Shown in pieces: positions 21,960 to 32,220 of a stretch of 49,208 bases of DNA (positions within the stretch are counted from its first letter, which is position 1; each line of letters opens with the position of its first letter). A program made the position numbers and the translations under genes. The notes under the pieces are model-generated. The model was not told the origin of the DNA. It was given only the letters and a program-made list of their open reading frames with translations, and made no database searches. Location of the stretch: positions 1-49,208 of the forward strand of contig CAMDCE010000038.1 of the NCBI GenBank assembly GCA_945889625.1, written 5' to 3'. This stretch comes from Asaia bogorensis (GTDB taxonomy: Bacteria > Pseudomonadota > Alphaproteobacteria > Reyranellales > Reyranellaceae).

Positions 21960-23894
21960 ATGCGTGCTTTGTTAGCGCTGCTCGCGTTCGTGGGCGTGAC
22001 GGCGCTCAATCTGCTGTGGTGGTGGTGGCCCAACAGGCCGGTCGAGATCGCCGGCTGGACGGCCGCGCCCTTGCAGAGCGTGTCGTTCGCACCCTATCGC
22101 CCCGGCCAGAGTCCGCTCACCCGCATCTTTCCGACACCCGATCAGATCGAGGCGGACCTGAAACGCCTGCAGGGCAAGGTTGGCGCCGTCCGCACCTATT
22201 CCGCAGGCGAGAACCTCGAGACCGTGCCGCAGCGCGCCGGCAAGTATGGCTTGAAGGTCTGGCACGGCGCTTGGCTGAACGACAACGACAAGGAGAACCT
22301 CGAACAGATCAACCTGCTGATCGATCACGCCAACAGATATGCCGACACGGTGGAGCGGGTGATCGTCGGCAACGAAGTGCTGCTGCGCAAGGATCTGACC
22401 GCGAGCCAGCTGCGTGCCTACATCCGCCAGGTCAAGCAGCGGGTGCGCCAGCCGGTGACGTATGCCGACGTCTGGGAGTTCTGGTTGCGCAATCCCTCGC
22501 TTGCCAACGAGGTCGACTTCATCACCATCCATATCCTGCCGTACTGGGAAGACGAGCCGATCGGCGTCGACCGGCGCGAATACGACGGTACGTCCAGTAT
22601 CGACAAGCACATCGTCGACATCTATCGCAAGGTCCAGGCGCGCTTTCCCGGCAAGAAGATCGTGATCGGCGAGACCGGTTGGCCAAGCGACGGCCGCATG
22701 CGCTCCGACGCGCAGCCCGGCCGGGTCGAGCAGGTGCGCTACTTCTCGATCTTCCGCGCGATCGCCGCGCGCGAGAACTTCGACTACAACTTCATCGAGG
22801 CCTTCGACCAATACTGGAAAGCGCGCCAAGAAGGCACCGTCGGTGCGGCCTGGGGCCTGCTCGACGCGCAGCGCCGCGACAAGTTCGAGCTCGGCAACCC
22901 GGTGGTGGCCGAACCGCACTGGCAGATCCTCTTGACGCTTTCGAGCATGCTGTCGGGGCTGCTGCTGATCAGCTTCTTCAGCTGGCGTCGTCGGGCGGCA
23001 GCGAAGACGGTCGCCATCTTCGCCATTTTCGCCCAGCTCGTGGCGACCTGTTACGTCCAGGCGGTCTGGCTCGACCTGTCGCGCGCCTTCTATTTCGAGC
23101 GGATGGTCGGCGTGGCGTTCTGGGCGCTGCTGCTCGGAGCCTTCAGCTATGCGCTGCTGCGCGGCATCGCCGACAGCCTGACTGGTCGGATGACCGATCC
23201 TTCGCTTTACGGCGCACGGGTGCGCGAAGCCTGGCACGCCTGGCGCGAGCTACCGCGGTTTCGTGTCCTGCAGCGGGTCGATCTGATGGCCCAGATGCTC
23301 TATCTGGCACTCAGCGTGCTGTGCATCTTCTATCTCGTGGTCATCAGCATCGATTGGTACGACGGCGTCATTCGGCTCAGCGAGACGTGGTTCCGCCAGA
23401 TCGCCATCGACGGCCGCTATCGAGATTTCCCGATCTGGAGCTTCGTCATACCGAGCGTCGTGCTGATGGCATGGAAGGTCATGACCGTCCTGCGTTCCGA
23501 GCCGGTGTCGCGGCCCGACCGGCTGGCCAAGGCGCTCTCCTTCGGTCGCCTGCTGGGTTATGACGGCAGCCGGGGCTTCGTACGCATGGATCGCTCGTTC
23601 AGCCGAGTTCGACCGGTTTTGCCGGAAATCGTCCTGGCGGCGATGCTGATGTTCTGGGCGGCCGTCATGTTGGTAACGGAGGGCGCGATCAAGCTCTACG
23701 ACGGCGGCGCAGGCGGCTTCGTCGCCGCGGATGGTGGCCGTTGGGTAATCAGGACACTTTTCTGGAACACCCAGGCCGACTGGTTTGCCGCCCTGGCCGC
23801 GCTGATGGCCGTGCCTTATCTGGCGACGATCTACGTGTCGCTGCGCGAGCCACTGGCAGAACCGCCGCCGGACTCCTATACCAGCAAGTGGTAG
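21960..23894 (+). CDS. Membrane-bound GH17 beta-1,3-glucanase/transglycosylase (NdvC-like)
   Basis: The product is 644 residues. An N-terminal membrane helix (about 1-23, ending WWWW) is followed by a periplasmic GH17 catalytic domain (about 35-320). The acid Glu139 is in VIVGNEV and the nucleophile Glu238 in IVIGETGWPS. The C-terminal half (about 325-625) has six or more hydrophobic segments. GH17 domains joined to membrane regions occur in proteins of the NdvC type, which help make cyclic or branched beta-glucans in Bradyrhizobium. No NdvB glycosyltransferase is in the window. AAAGG precedes ATG 21960. It may synthesise or remodel periplasmic glucan rather than degrade food glucan. Confidence 0.85.
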   Translation: MRALLALLAFVGVTALNLLWWWWPNRPVEIAGWTAAPLQSVSFAPYRPGQSPLTRIFPTPDQIEADLKRLQGKVGAVRTYSAGENLETVPQRAGKYGLKVWHGAWLNDNDKENLEQINLLIDHANRYADTVERVIVGNEVLLRKDLTASQLRAYIRQVKQRVRQPVTYADVWEFWLRNPSLANEVDFITIHILPYWEDEPIGVDRREYDGTSSIDKHIVDIYRKVQARFPGKKIVIGETGWPSDGRMRSDAQPGRVEQVRYFSIFRAIAARENFDYNFIEAFDQYWKARQEGTVGAAWGLLDAQRRDKFELGNPVVAEPHWQILLTLSSMLSGLLLISFFSWRRRAAAKTVAIFAIFAQLVATCYVQAVWLDLSRAFYFERMVGVAFWALLLGAFSYALLRGIADSLTGRMTDPSLYGARVREAWHAWRELPRFRVLQRVDLMAQMLYLALSVLCIFYLVVISIDWYDGVIRLSETWFRQIAIDGRYRDFPIWSFVIPSVVLMAWKVMTVLRSEPVSRPDRLAKALSFGRLLGYDGSRGFVRMDRSFSRVRPVLPEIVLAAMLMFWAAVMLVTEGAIKLYDGGAGGFVAADGGRWVIRTLFWNTQADWFAALAALMAVPYLATIYVSLREPLAEPPPDSYTSKW

Positions 23895-23919
23895 CCCCAG
23901 TTGAGGCGGGAGTAGCGAC

Positions 23920-24510
23920 ATGGAAATCAAGGGCGAGTACAAGATCGCCGCGCCGCGCGAGAAGGTCTTCGCAGCACTAAACGATCAGGCGGTTCTGCAG
24001 GCCTGCATCCCGGGATGCGAATCGCTGGAGAAGACCTCCGACACCGAGATGAAGGCCAAGGTGCGCATGCGCATCGGTCCCGTAAGCGCCAGCTTCACCG
24101 GCAAGGTCACGCTATCGGACATCGATCCTCCGAATGGTTACAGGATTTCGGGCGAGGGCCAGGGTGGCGCCGCCGGCTTCGCCAAGGGCGGCGCGGTCGT
24201 GACGCTGCGCGAAGAAGGCGGCGAAACCGTCTTGAACTACAACGTCGACGCCCAGGTCGGCGGCAAGATCGCCCAAGTCGGCGCCCGCCTGATCGATGGC
24301 ACGGCGAAGAAGCTTGCCGACGAGTTCTTCGGCAAGTTCGCCGCGATGTTAGGCGGCCCGCCGCCGGTCGCGGTGGCGGGAGCAGCGGCGGCGGCGGAGT
24401 TACCGACTGCGCCACCGCTCTCTGCTGCGGCGCAGCGTGGCTACCAGCACTGGGTCATCATCGGCATCGGCGCTGCGGCACTGATCCTGGTGTTCCTTGC
24501 GAGCCGTTAG
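23920..24510 (+). CDS. coxG: CoxG-like SRPBCC protein with C-terminal membrane anchor
   Basis: The product is 196 residues. Residues 1-145 form the CoxG/SRPBCC fold ([43 protein letters not shown]-like loop), followed by an Ala/Pro linker and a terminal membrane helix ([20 protein letters not shown]). In Oligotropha, CoxG helps anchor CO dehydrogenase to the membrane. Here it precedes the S-L-M genes by 137 bp in the same orientation, so the same role is likely. GGGAG lies upstream of ATG 23920. Confidence 0.88.
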   Translation: MEIKGEYKIAAPREKVFAALNDQAVLQACIPGCESLEKTSDTEMKAKVRMRIGPVSASFTGKVTLSDIDPPNGYRISGEGQGGAAGFAKGGAVVTLREEGGETVLNYNVDAQVGGKIAQVGARLIDGTAKKLADEFFGKFAAMLGGPPPVAVAGAAAAAELPTAPPLSAAAQRGYQHWVIIGIGAAALILVFLASR

Positions 24511-24647
24511 CGCTGTTTGGCGGCCCGTTTTCTGTCATCCGTAATTCGCTTGACCGCCGCCTGAACGGCTTGCGAGAGTCCCCGTCAACGCCCGGCGGGC
24601 GCGTATCGGCGCGGCCGCACCAACCAATAATGTGAGGGAGCAGATCA

Positions 24648-25133
<486 letters not shown>

Positions 25134-25137
25134 TCCC

Positions 25138-27519
25138 ATGGCTGCCACCGGAATCGGCGACCGCGTTCTGCGTACCGAGGACAAGCGCTTCCTGACGGGA
25201 ACCGGTCGTTATGTCGACGACCTGCCTCTCGCACGCGCGACCTACGCCTACTTCCTGCGCTCGCCGCACGCCCACGCCAAGATCAAGAGCATCGACGTCA
25301 AGGCCGCCAAGGTGATGCCGGGTGTCGTCGAGATCTTCACCGGCAAGGATACTGCCGATGCCAAGGTCGGCGGCCTGATCTGCGGCTGGGTGGTCAAGGA
25401 CAAGCACGGCCAGCCGCACAAGGCGCCGCCGCATCCGGTCATGGCACTCGATACGGTGCGCTATGTCGGCGACACCGTTGCCATGGTCGTGGCCAACAGC
25501 GCCGACGAGGCCAAGGACGCGGCCGAGGCGATCAAGGTCGACTACGACGTCAAGCCGGCCAACGTCGATCTCGCCCGCGCCTTCGACAAGGGCATGCCCG
25601 AGGTTCACCCCGAGGCGCCAGGCAACATGATCTACGACTGGGAAATCGGTGTGAAGGCCGATGTCGATGCGGCCTTCGCCAAGGCGGCGCACGTCACCAA
25701 GCTCGACCTGATCAACAACCGGCTCATTCCCAACGCCATGGAGCCGCGCGCGGCGGCTGCCGACTACGACAAGGGCACGGGCAACCACACGCTGTGGTCG
25801 ACGTCACAGAACCCGCACGTGCTGCGGCTCATCCTGTCGGCCTTCGTGCTGGGCATTCCGGAACACAAGCTGCGCGTCGTCGCGCCCGATGTCGGCGGAG
25901 GCTTCGGCAGCAAGATCTTCTGCTACAACGAAGAGACGATGCTCACCTGGGCTGTGTCCCGCGTCGGCCGGCCGATCAAGTGGACGGCCGAGCGCAGCGA
26001 ATCGTTCATGACCGATGCTCACGGTCGCGATCACGTCACCCACGCCGAGCTGGCGCTCGACAAGGACGGCAAGTTCCTGGCGCTCAAGGTCGACACCATT
26101 GCCAACATGGGCGCGTATCTGTCGACCTTCTCGACCGCGGTGCCGACGTATCTCTACGCCACCCTGCTGGCCGGCCAGTACACGACGCCGCTGATCTATG
26201 CCAACGTCAGGGCGGCGTTGACGCATACCGCACCAGTCGACGCCTATCGCGGCGCCGGACGGCCGGAAGCGACATTCGTGATCGAGAGCATCGTCAGCAA
26301 GGCGGCCAAGGAACTGAAGATGGATACGGCGGATCTGCGCCGGAAGAACTTCATTCCGACGACGGCCTTCCCGTACCAGACGCCGGTGGCGCTGCAGTAC
26401 GACTCCGGCAACTACCCGCCGATCATCGACGAGGCGATGAAGATCGCCGACTACAAGGGCTTCGAGGCGCGTCGCGCCGAGGCCAAGTCGCGCGGCAAGC
26501 TGCGCGGGATCGGCTTCTCGTCCTACATCGAGGCCTGCGGGCTGGGACCGTCACGGGTGATCGGCCAGCTCGGCGGCGGCGTCGGCCAATGGGAATCGGC
26601 GCAGATCAAGTTCAACCCGACCGGCAACGTCCAGATTCTGACCGGCGCGCACAGCCATGGCCAAAGCCACGAGACGACCTTCGCCCAGATCGTGTCGGAC
26701 AAGCTTGGCATTCCGATGGACACCATCGAGGTCGTCCACGGCGACACGGCGACGACGCCGTTCGGCATGGGCAGCTACGGTAGCCGGTCGCTGGCCGTCG
26801 GCGGTTCGGCAATCATGAAGGCCGCCGACAAGATCATCGCCAAGGGCAAGAAGATTGCCGCCCATCTCATGGAGGCGTCCGTAGCTGACGTTGTCTTCGA
26901 GAAGGGTACCTTCAAGGTAGCGGGCACGGACAAGAACGTGCCGCTCGGGGCCGCAGTGTTCGCCGCCTACGTGCCGCACAACTACCCGTTGGAAGAGCTC
27001 GAGCCCGGTATGGACGAGAACGCCTTCTACGATCCCTCGAACTTCGTCTATCCGGCGGGCACGCAGATCTGCGAGGTCGAGATCGACCCCGACACCGGTG
27101 TGGTCGAGATCATCGCCCACAGCGCAGTCGACGACTTCGGCAACATCATCAATCCGATGGTCGTCGACGGTCAGGTTCACGGCGGCATCGTGCAGGGCGT
27201 CGGCCAGGCGTTGATGGAAAACGCCGTCTACGACAAGGCCACTGGCCAACTCGTGAGCGGCTCGTACATGGACTACACCATGCCGCGCGCCGACAACGTG
27301 CCGTCGTTCAAGCTCGGCAACACGGTCACGCCTTGCCCGCACAATCCGCTGGGCGTGAAGGGATGTGGCGAAGCCGGCGCGATTGCTTCGCCGGCCGCCG
27401 TGATGAACGCCGTCCACGACGCGTTGGCGCCGATTGGCGTCAAGCACGTCGAAATGCCCGCCACACCGCTCAATGTGTGGCAATCGATTCAAGGCGCCCA
27501 ACGCGCGGCCGCCGAGTAA
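25138..27519 (+). CDS. coxL: Form II CO-dehydrogenase-like molybdopterin large subunit
   Basis: The product is 793 residues of the xanthine-oxidase family and binds Mo-molybdopterin cytosine dinucleotide. The active-site loop reads AYRGAGR (residues 369-375), the form II signature, not the AYxCSFR loop of proven CO dehydrogenases. The general-base Glu745 is in [10 protein letters not shown]. Other family parts are DVGGGFGSK and the glutamine loop [10 protein letters not shown]. Form II enzymes are often labelled CO dehydrogenase, but many probably oxidise other aldehydes or heterocycles, so the substrate is open. It sits in the order S-L-M. Confidence 0.93.
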   Translation: MAATGIGDRVLRTEDKRFLTGTGRYVDDLPLARATYAYFLRSPHAHAKIKSIDVKAAKVMPGVVEIFTGKDTADAKVGGLICGWVVKDKHGQPHKAPPHPVMALDTVRYVGDTVAMVVANSADEAKDAAEAIKVDYDVKPANVDLARAFDKGMPEVHPEAPGNMIYDWEIGVKADVDAAFAKAAHVTKLDLINNRLIPNAMEPRAAAADYDKGTGNHTLWSTSQNPHVLRLILSAFVLGIPEHKLRVVAPDVGGGFGSKIFCYNEETMLTWAVSRVGRPIKWTAERSESFMTDAHGRDHVTHAELALDKDGKFLALKVDTIANMGAYLSTFSTAVPTYLYATLLAGQYTTPLIYANVRAALTHTAPVDAYRGAGRPEATFVIESIVSKAAKELKMDTADLRRKNFIPTTAFPYQTPVALQYDSGNYPPIIDEAMKIADYKGFEARRAEAKSRGKLRGIGFSSYIEACGLGPSRVIGQLGGGVGQWESAQIKFNPTGNVQILTGAHSHGQSHETTFAQIVSDKLGIPMDTIEVVHGDTATTPFGMGSYGSRSLAVGGSAIMKAADKIIAKGKKIAAHLMEASVADVVFEKGTFKVAGTDKNVPLGAAVFAAYVPHNYPLEELEPGMDENAFYDPSNFVYPAGTQICEVEIDPDTGVVEIIAHSAVDDFGNIINPMVVDGQVHGGIVQGVGQALMENAVYDKATGQLVSGSYMDYTMPRADNVPSFKLGNTVTPCPHNPLGVKGCGEAGAIASPAAVMNAVHDALAPIGVKHVEMPATPLNVWQSIQGAQRAAAE

Positions 27520-27534
27520 ACGGAGGAAATGGAA

Positions 27535-28332
27535 ATGTATGATTTCGCTTACCATCGGCCGAAGTCGGTCGCCGACGCGGTGAACCTGCTGAAGGGCAAG
27601 CCGGAAGCCCGCCCCATGTCGGGCGGCATGACCTTGATCCCGACGTTGAAGCAGCGCCTGGCGAAGCCGAGCGACGTGGTCGATCTCGCCGGCGTCAAGG
27701 AACTCGCCGGCATCAAGGTCGAGGGCAACAGCGTCACGATCGGCGGCATGACCCGGCACGCCGACGTCGCCACTTCGGCTGACGTGAAGAGCAACATTCC
27801 GGCGCTGGCCTATCTCGCCGGTCATATCGGCGATCCTCAGGTGCGTAACCGCGGCACGATGGGCGGTTCGGTCGCCAACAATGACCCGGCGGCGGACTAT
27901 CCGGCGGCGGTAGTGGCGCTCAATGCCACCGTCACTACCAACACCCGCAAGATCCCGGCCGACAGCTTCTTCAAGGGGCTGTTCGAGACGGCGCTCGGCG
28001 AAGGCGAATTGATCACCGCGATCAGCTTTCCCAAGGCGGAGAAGGCGGCCTACATGAAGTTCCCCAACCCGGCCTCGCGCTACGCCATGGTCGGTGTGTT
28101 CGTGGCCAAGTCGGCAAGCGGTGTTCGTGTCGCGGTGACCGGCGCGGGGCCCAGCGTCTTCCGCGTCAAGGCCATGGAAGATGCGCTCGCCAAGAACTTC
28201 TCCTCGGCAGCGATCAAGGACATCAAGATCCCGGCCGACGGCCTGAACAGCGACATCCACGGCAGTGCGGAGTACCGCGCCCACCTGGTGGGTGTGATGG
28301 CGCGTCGCGCCGTCGACGCCGCTAACAAGTAG
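27535..28332 (+). CDS. coxM: CO-dehydrogenase-like FAD subunit
   Basis: The product is 265 residues if ATG 27535 is used. GGAGG at 27522-27526 is only 2 nt from ATG 27529 but 8 nt from ATG 27535, so the later start is better placed. The FAD-binding motifs are MSGGMTLIPTLK (28-39) and RNRGTMGGSVANND (104-117), as in the medium subunits of this family. It passes electrons on from the Fe-S subunit to an acceptor, probably quinone. It is the last gene of the operon and is followed 28 bp later by a terminator. Confidence 0.93.
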   Translation: MYDFAYHRPKSVADAVNLLKGKPEARPMSGGMTLIPTLKQRLAKPSDVVDLAGVKELAGIKVEGNSVTIGGMTRHADVATSADVKSNIPALAYLAGHIGDPQVRNRGTMGGSVANNDPAADYPAAVVALNATVTTNTRKIPADSFFKGLFETALGEGELITAISFPKAEKAAYMKFPNPASRYAMVGVFVAKSASGVRVAVTGAGPSVFRVKAMEDALAKNFSSAAIKDIKIPADGLNSDIHGSAEYRAHLVGVMARRAVDAANK

Positions 28333-28360
28333 AAGTACCGCCGAAGAAGCATTACCGTTG

Positions 28361-28384
28361 GGGCGCCCGGGAGGGCGCCCTTTT
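28361..28384 (+). terminator. Rho-independent terminator after the cox operon
   Basis: GGGCGCCC at 28361-28368 pairs with GGGCGCCC at 28373-28380, the arm being itself palindromic, around a GGGA loop. TTTTGGTTTT follows. It separates the S-L-M operon from the pyroglutamyl peptidase gene, which starts 17 bp after the first T-run. Confidence 0.85.
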
Positions 28385-28400
28385 GGTTTTGGGGAGTGGG

Positions 28401-29042
28401 ATGAAGGCGCTGATTACAGGTTTCGAGCCGTTCGCGGGCGACAAGATCAATCCATCGTCGCTGGCGGTCGCGCGCCTCAAGAAGCGGATCGCCGGGGTCG
28501 CCGTCCACACTGCCCAGCTGCCAGCCTCGTATGCACGTTCCGCCATCGTCCTGCGCGGGGCGATTGTCGAGACCCGGCCCGACATCGTGCTGTGCGTGGG
28601 CTTGGCGGGCGGACGCGCCGAGCTTTGCCTGGAACGGGTGGCGATCAACGTCCAGGACGCTCGCATCCGCGACAATGACGGCAAACAGCCGATCGACAAG
28701 CCGGTGATCGCCAACGGACCGGCGGCTCATTTCGCGTCCCTGCCGATCAAGGCCTGCGTGTCGGCGATGCGCAAGGCAGGCCTGCCCGCCATCGTATCGA
28801 ACACCGCCGGCACCTTCGTCTGCAATCATATCTTCTATTCGCTGATGGATTTCGTAGCGCGCCACCAACTCGCGATGCGCGGCGGCTTCCTGCATGTGCC
28901 TTACGCGCCGGAGCAGGCGGCGAGCCTGGCCGGGGCACCGTCAATGGCGGTCGACGATATTGCGCGCGGCATCGAGATCATCGTCTCGGTGAGCGCTGCC
29001 CGAACGAGCGACCTCCACGCCGCTGAGGGTCGCCTATCTTAG
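28401..29042 (+). CDS. pcp: Pyroglutamyl peptidase I (pyrrolidone-carboxylate peptidase)
   Basis: From ATG 28401 (MKALITGFEPFAGDKINPS) the product is 213 residues and removes N-terminal pyroglutamate from peptides. The catalytic triad of the C15 family is in place: Glu78 (LCLERVAIN), Cys141 (TAGTFVCNHIFY) and His165 (FLHVPYAP). It starts just after the cox terminator, so it has its own promoter or relies on read-through. It is convergent with the RND gene. Confidence 0.95.
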   Translation: MKALITGFEPFAGDKINPSSLAVARLKKRIAGVAVHTAQLPASYARSAIVLRGAIVETRPDIVLCVGLAGGRAELCLERVAINVQDARIRDNDGKQPIDKPVIANGPAAHFASLPIKACVSAMRKAGLPAIVSNTAGTFVCNHIFYSLMDFVARHQLAMRGGFLHVPYAPEQAASLAGAPSMAVDDIARGIEIIVSVSAARTSDLHAAEGRLS

Positions 29043-29092
29043 TTAAGCTAAAGTAACGGTAGGTTCCTGCAATATACTGTTATTGAATATAG

Positions 29093-32000
29093 TTATTCTG
29101 CTGCTATTGCGAGCGGAGGAAACTCGTGGCGGACCGGTGGCGCCTTGGCGACGGCCGGCCGTTTCACGCGGAACCAGGCGGCGTAGAGCGCCGGCAAGAA
29201 CAGGAGTGTCAGGGCCGTCGCCACCAGCAGGCCGCCCATCAGGGCGACCGCCATGGGTCCGAAGAACACGCTGCGCGACAGCGGCACCATGGCGAAGATC
29301 GCCGTTCCCGCGGTGAGCAGAATCGGCCGCGACCGGCGCACCGTGGCGTCGATCACGGCGTCCCACGGCGCATGGCCGGCAGCAATATCCTGGTCGATCT
29401 GGTCCACCAGGATCACCGAGTTGCGCATGATCATGCCGGCGAGCGCAATGGTGCCCAGCAGCGAGACGAAGCCGAACGGTTGGTCGAAGGCCAGCAGGAA
29501 GATCGACACGCCGATCATGCCCAGCGGCGCCGTCAGCATCACCAGGGCGAGCTTGGAGAAGCTCTTGAGCTGCAGCATGAGGAACAGCATCATCAGGAAG
29601 GCCATCACCGGCATCATCTTGAAGATCGAGCCCTGGCTCTTGGCGCTCTCCTCCTTGTCGCCGCCGACCTCGATGCGATAACCGGGCGGTAGGTCGGCGC
29701 GTACGGGCGCCAGCGCCCTGTCGATGCGGGCGGCGACGTCGGGTCCCTGGACGCCGTCGATCACGCCGGCGCGCACGGTCATCAGCAGCTCCTTGTTGCG
29801 CCGCCACAGGATCGGCTCCTCGAGCTCAAAATGCAGCTTCGCGAGCTGGGCGAGCGAGACCACTCCGCCGTTTGCCGTGCGCATGTTGATCGCTTCCAGA
29901 CCTTCGAGGCTCAACCGCTCCGCCGCCACGGCGCGCGCCACGACGTCGATCGTCTCGGCGCGCTCGCGATACTGCGTCACCACCACGCCCGACAACAGGG
30001 TCTGCAGCGTGTTGCCGAGCAGCTGCGAATCGACGCCAAGCGCGCGCGCCTTGCTCTGGTCGACCTCCAGTCGCACCGTCTTGGCGAGTTCGTTCCAGTC
30101 GAAGTTTATATCGCGCGTCGCCGGATCGGCCTTGAATACCTGGCGCACCCGTTCGGCAACGCCGCGCACCTTCTGCGGATCGTCGCCCAGCACGCGGAAC
30201 ATCACGGGGTAGGCGACCGGCGGGCCATTCTGCAGGCGTTGGACGCGCGCCCGCACCGCCTCGAAATCGTCGGCGAACAGGCGATCGAGGCTGGCGAACA
30301 GGCGCTCGCGCGCCGCGATATCCTTGGTCATGACGATGACCTGGCCAAAATTGGCGTTGGTCAGCTCCGGCACGGTCGGCAGGTAGAAGCGCGGGCTGCC
30401 GGCGCCGATGTAGGACGTGTAGCGCTCAACATCGGAATTGGCGCCCAGCCACTTTTCTAGCTTCTTCACCTCGCCGTCGGTCGCGGCGAAGGATGCGCCC
30501 TGGGCCAGCCGCAGGTCGACGATCAATTCGGATCGGTTGGAGGTCGGGAAGAACTGCTTCTGCACCAGGCCGAACAGTCCCATGGAACCCACGAAAGCGA
30601 TCGCGGTGATGGCAATGGTCGTCTTGCGCCACGTCACGCACCACACGACGACTCGCCGGAAGAGAGTGTAGAGCCGGCTCTGGTAGGGGTCGGCGTGATG
30701 GGCCTTGGGCTGCGGCAGCATCCGATAGCCGAGCCACGGGGTGAATAGGACCGCCACGAACCACGAGACGATCAGCGAGATGCCGACCACCCAGAAGATC
30801 GAGTTGGTGTATTCGCCGGCGCTCGACTTGGCGAAGCCCACCGGCACGAAGCCCGCCGCGGTCACCAGCGTGCCGGTCAGCATCGGGAAGGCGGTCGAAG
30901 TGTAGGCAAAGGTCGCCGCCTCCATGCGGCTGAAGCCCTGTTCCAGCTTCACCATCATCATCTCGACGGCGATGATGGCGTCGTCGACCAGCAGGCCGAG
31001 TGCGATGATCAGCGCGCCGAGCGAGATCCGCTGGAAGTCGATGCCGAGCAGCATCATGCCGACGAAGGTGATGGCCAGCACCAGCGGCACCGAGAGCGCC
31101 ACGATGATGCCGGTGCGGAAGCCCAGGCTCAGGAAGGAAACCACCAGCACGATCGCCAGCGCCTCGCCCAGCGAATGGATGAACTCCTCGAACGAGTTGT
31201 CGACGACTTCCGGCTGGTTGGCGACACGATGCACGGTGATGCCCACCGGCAGGTCGCGCTTGATCTGCGCCATCGTCTCTTCCAGCGCCTTGCCCAGCGT
31301 CTGCACGTTGCCGCCCGCCGCCATGACGACGCCCAGCCCGATCACCGGCTTGCCCTCGTAGCGCATCGAGGTATGCGGCGGATCCTGGTAGCCGCGCCGG
31401 ATCTCGGCGACATCGGCCAAGGTGAACGTATGGCCGTTGGCGCTGAACGGCAGTGTGGCCAATTGCTCGGCCGAGGTCGGCGCACCGTCGACCCGGACGG
31501 CGACGCGCTCACCCTTGGTTTCGACGGTGCCGGACGCCACGATGGCGTTCTGCTTGCGGATGACGTCGAGGATCTGGTCGACCGGGACGCCCAGCAGGGC
31601 CAGCCGCGTGTGACTGAATTCGATGTAGATCTTCTCGTCCTGCAGGCCGAACAGGTCGGCCTTGGTGACGTCGGGCACGCGCAGCACGCGCTGGCGCACC
31701 TGCTTCACGATGTCTTTGACGTCGGCGGGCGAGAAGCCATCGGACTCGAAAGCCCAGATCAGGCTGTAGGTGTCGCCGTATTCGTCGTTGAAGAAGGGGC
31801 CGACGACGCCCTGCGGCAGCGTGCCCTTGATGTCGCCGATCTTCTTGCGAACCTGATACCAGAGGTCGGCAACCTTGGCCGGCGGGACGTCGTCGCGCAG
31901 CGAGACATAGATCACCGTCTCGCCCGGTTTGGTATAGCTCGTGACGTTGTTGAAGTAGGGCAGCTCCTGCAGCTTGGTCTCGATCTTGTCGGTGACCTGC

Positions 32001-32194
32001 TGCTCGACTTCGCGCGAGGTGGCGCCCGGCCACGCCGCCGACACCACCATCTGCTTGATGGTGAAGGGCGGATCCTCGGCACGGCCAAGATTGAAGTAGG
32101 CAAAGACGCCCGCTACCGTCAGCACCACCATGAAAAAGACGGTGAGCGTGCTGTAGCGCAGCGCCAGTTCCGACAAATTGGTCCGCGTCGTCAT
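29093..32194 (-). CDS. RND efflux transporter, inner-membrane pump
   Basis: The product is 1033 residues of the HAE/AcrB-like resistance-nodulation-division family, a proton-driven exporter. Twelve hydrophobic segments in the usual two blocks are visible (first helix about 14-34), with two large periplasmic loops. The proton-relay aspartates Asp404 and Asp405 are in ALGLLVDDAIIAVEMM. The N-terminus (SELALRYSTLTVFFMVV, LGRAEDPPFTIK) resembles the subgroup of broad-substrate pumps without a resident outer-membrane gene. It lies 26 bp behind its adaptor gene. No TolC-type channel is in the window. Confidence 0.95.
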   Translation of the reverse strand: MTTRTNLSELALRYSTLTVFFMVVLTVAGVFAYFNLGRAEDPPFTIKQMVVSAAWPGATSREVEQQVTDKIETKLQELPYFNNVTSYTKPGETVIYVSLRDDVPPAKVADLWYQVRKKIGDIKGTLPQGVVGPFFNDEYGDTYSLIWAFESDGFSPADVKDIVKQVRQRVLRVPDVTKADLFGLQDEKIYIEFSHTRLALLGVPVDQILDVIRKQNAIVASGTVETKGERVAVRVDGAPTSAEQLATLPFSANGHTFTLADVAEIRRGYQDPPHTSMRYEGKPVIGLGVVMAAGGNVQTLGKALEETMAQIKRDLPVGITVHRVANQPEVVDNSFEEFIHSLGEALAIVLVVSFLSLGFRTGIIVALSVPLVLAITFVGMMLLGIDFQRISLGALIIALGLLVDDAIIAVEMMMVKLEQGFSRMEAATFAYTSTAFPMLTGTLVTAAGFVPVGFAKSSAGEYTNSIFWVVGISLIVSWFVAVLFTPWLGYRMLPQPKAHHADPYQSRLYTLFRRVVVWCVTWRKTTIAITAIAFVGSMGLFGLVQKQFFPTSNRSELIVDLRLAQGASFAATDGEVKKLEKWLGANSDVERYTSYIGAGSPRFYLPTVPELTNANFGQVIVMTKDIAARERLFASLDRLFADDFEAVRARVQRLQNGPPVAYPVMFRVLGDDPQKVRGVAERVRQVFKADPATRDINFDWNELAKTVRLEVDQSKARALGVDSQLLGNTLQTLLSGVVVTQYRERAETIDVVARAVAAERLSLEGLEAINMRTANGGVVSLAQLAKLHFELEEPILWRRNKELLMTVRAGVIDGVQGPDVAARIDRALAPVRADLPPGYRIEVGGDKEESAKSQGSIFKMMPVMAFLMMLFLMLQLKSFSKLALVMLTAPLGMIGVSIFLLAFDQPFGFVSLLGTIALAGMIMRNSVILVDQIDQDIAAGHAPWDAVIDATVRRSRPILLTAGTAIFAMVPLSRSVFFGPMAVALMGGLLVATALTLLFLPALYAAWFRVKRPAVAKAPPVRHEFPPLAIAAE

Positions 32195-32220
32195 GGCGAT
32201 CTCCCCCGCAAGCGGAGCGT

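Noticed and set aside
26551..28284. 577-codon minus-strand frame over coxL and coxM
   Set aside because: It is composed of His/Arg/Val-rich antisense sequence. The plus strand encodes clearly conserved subunits.
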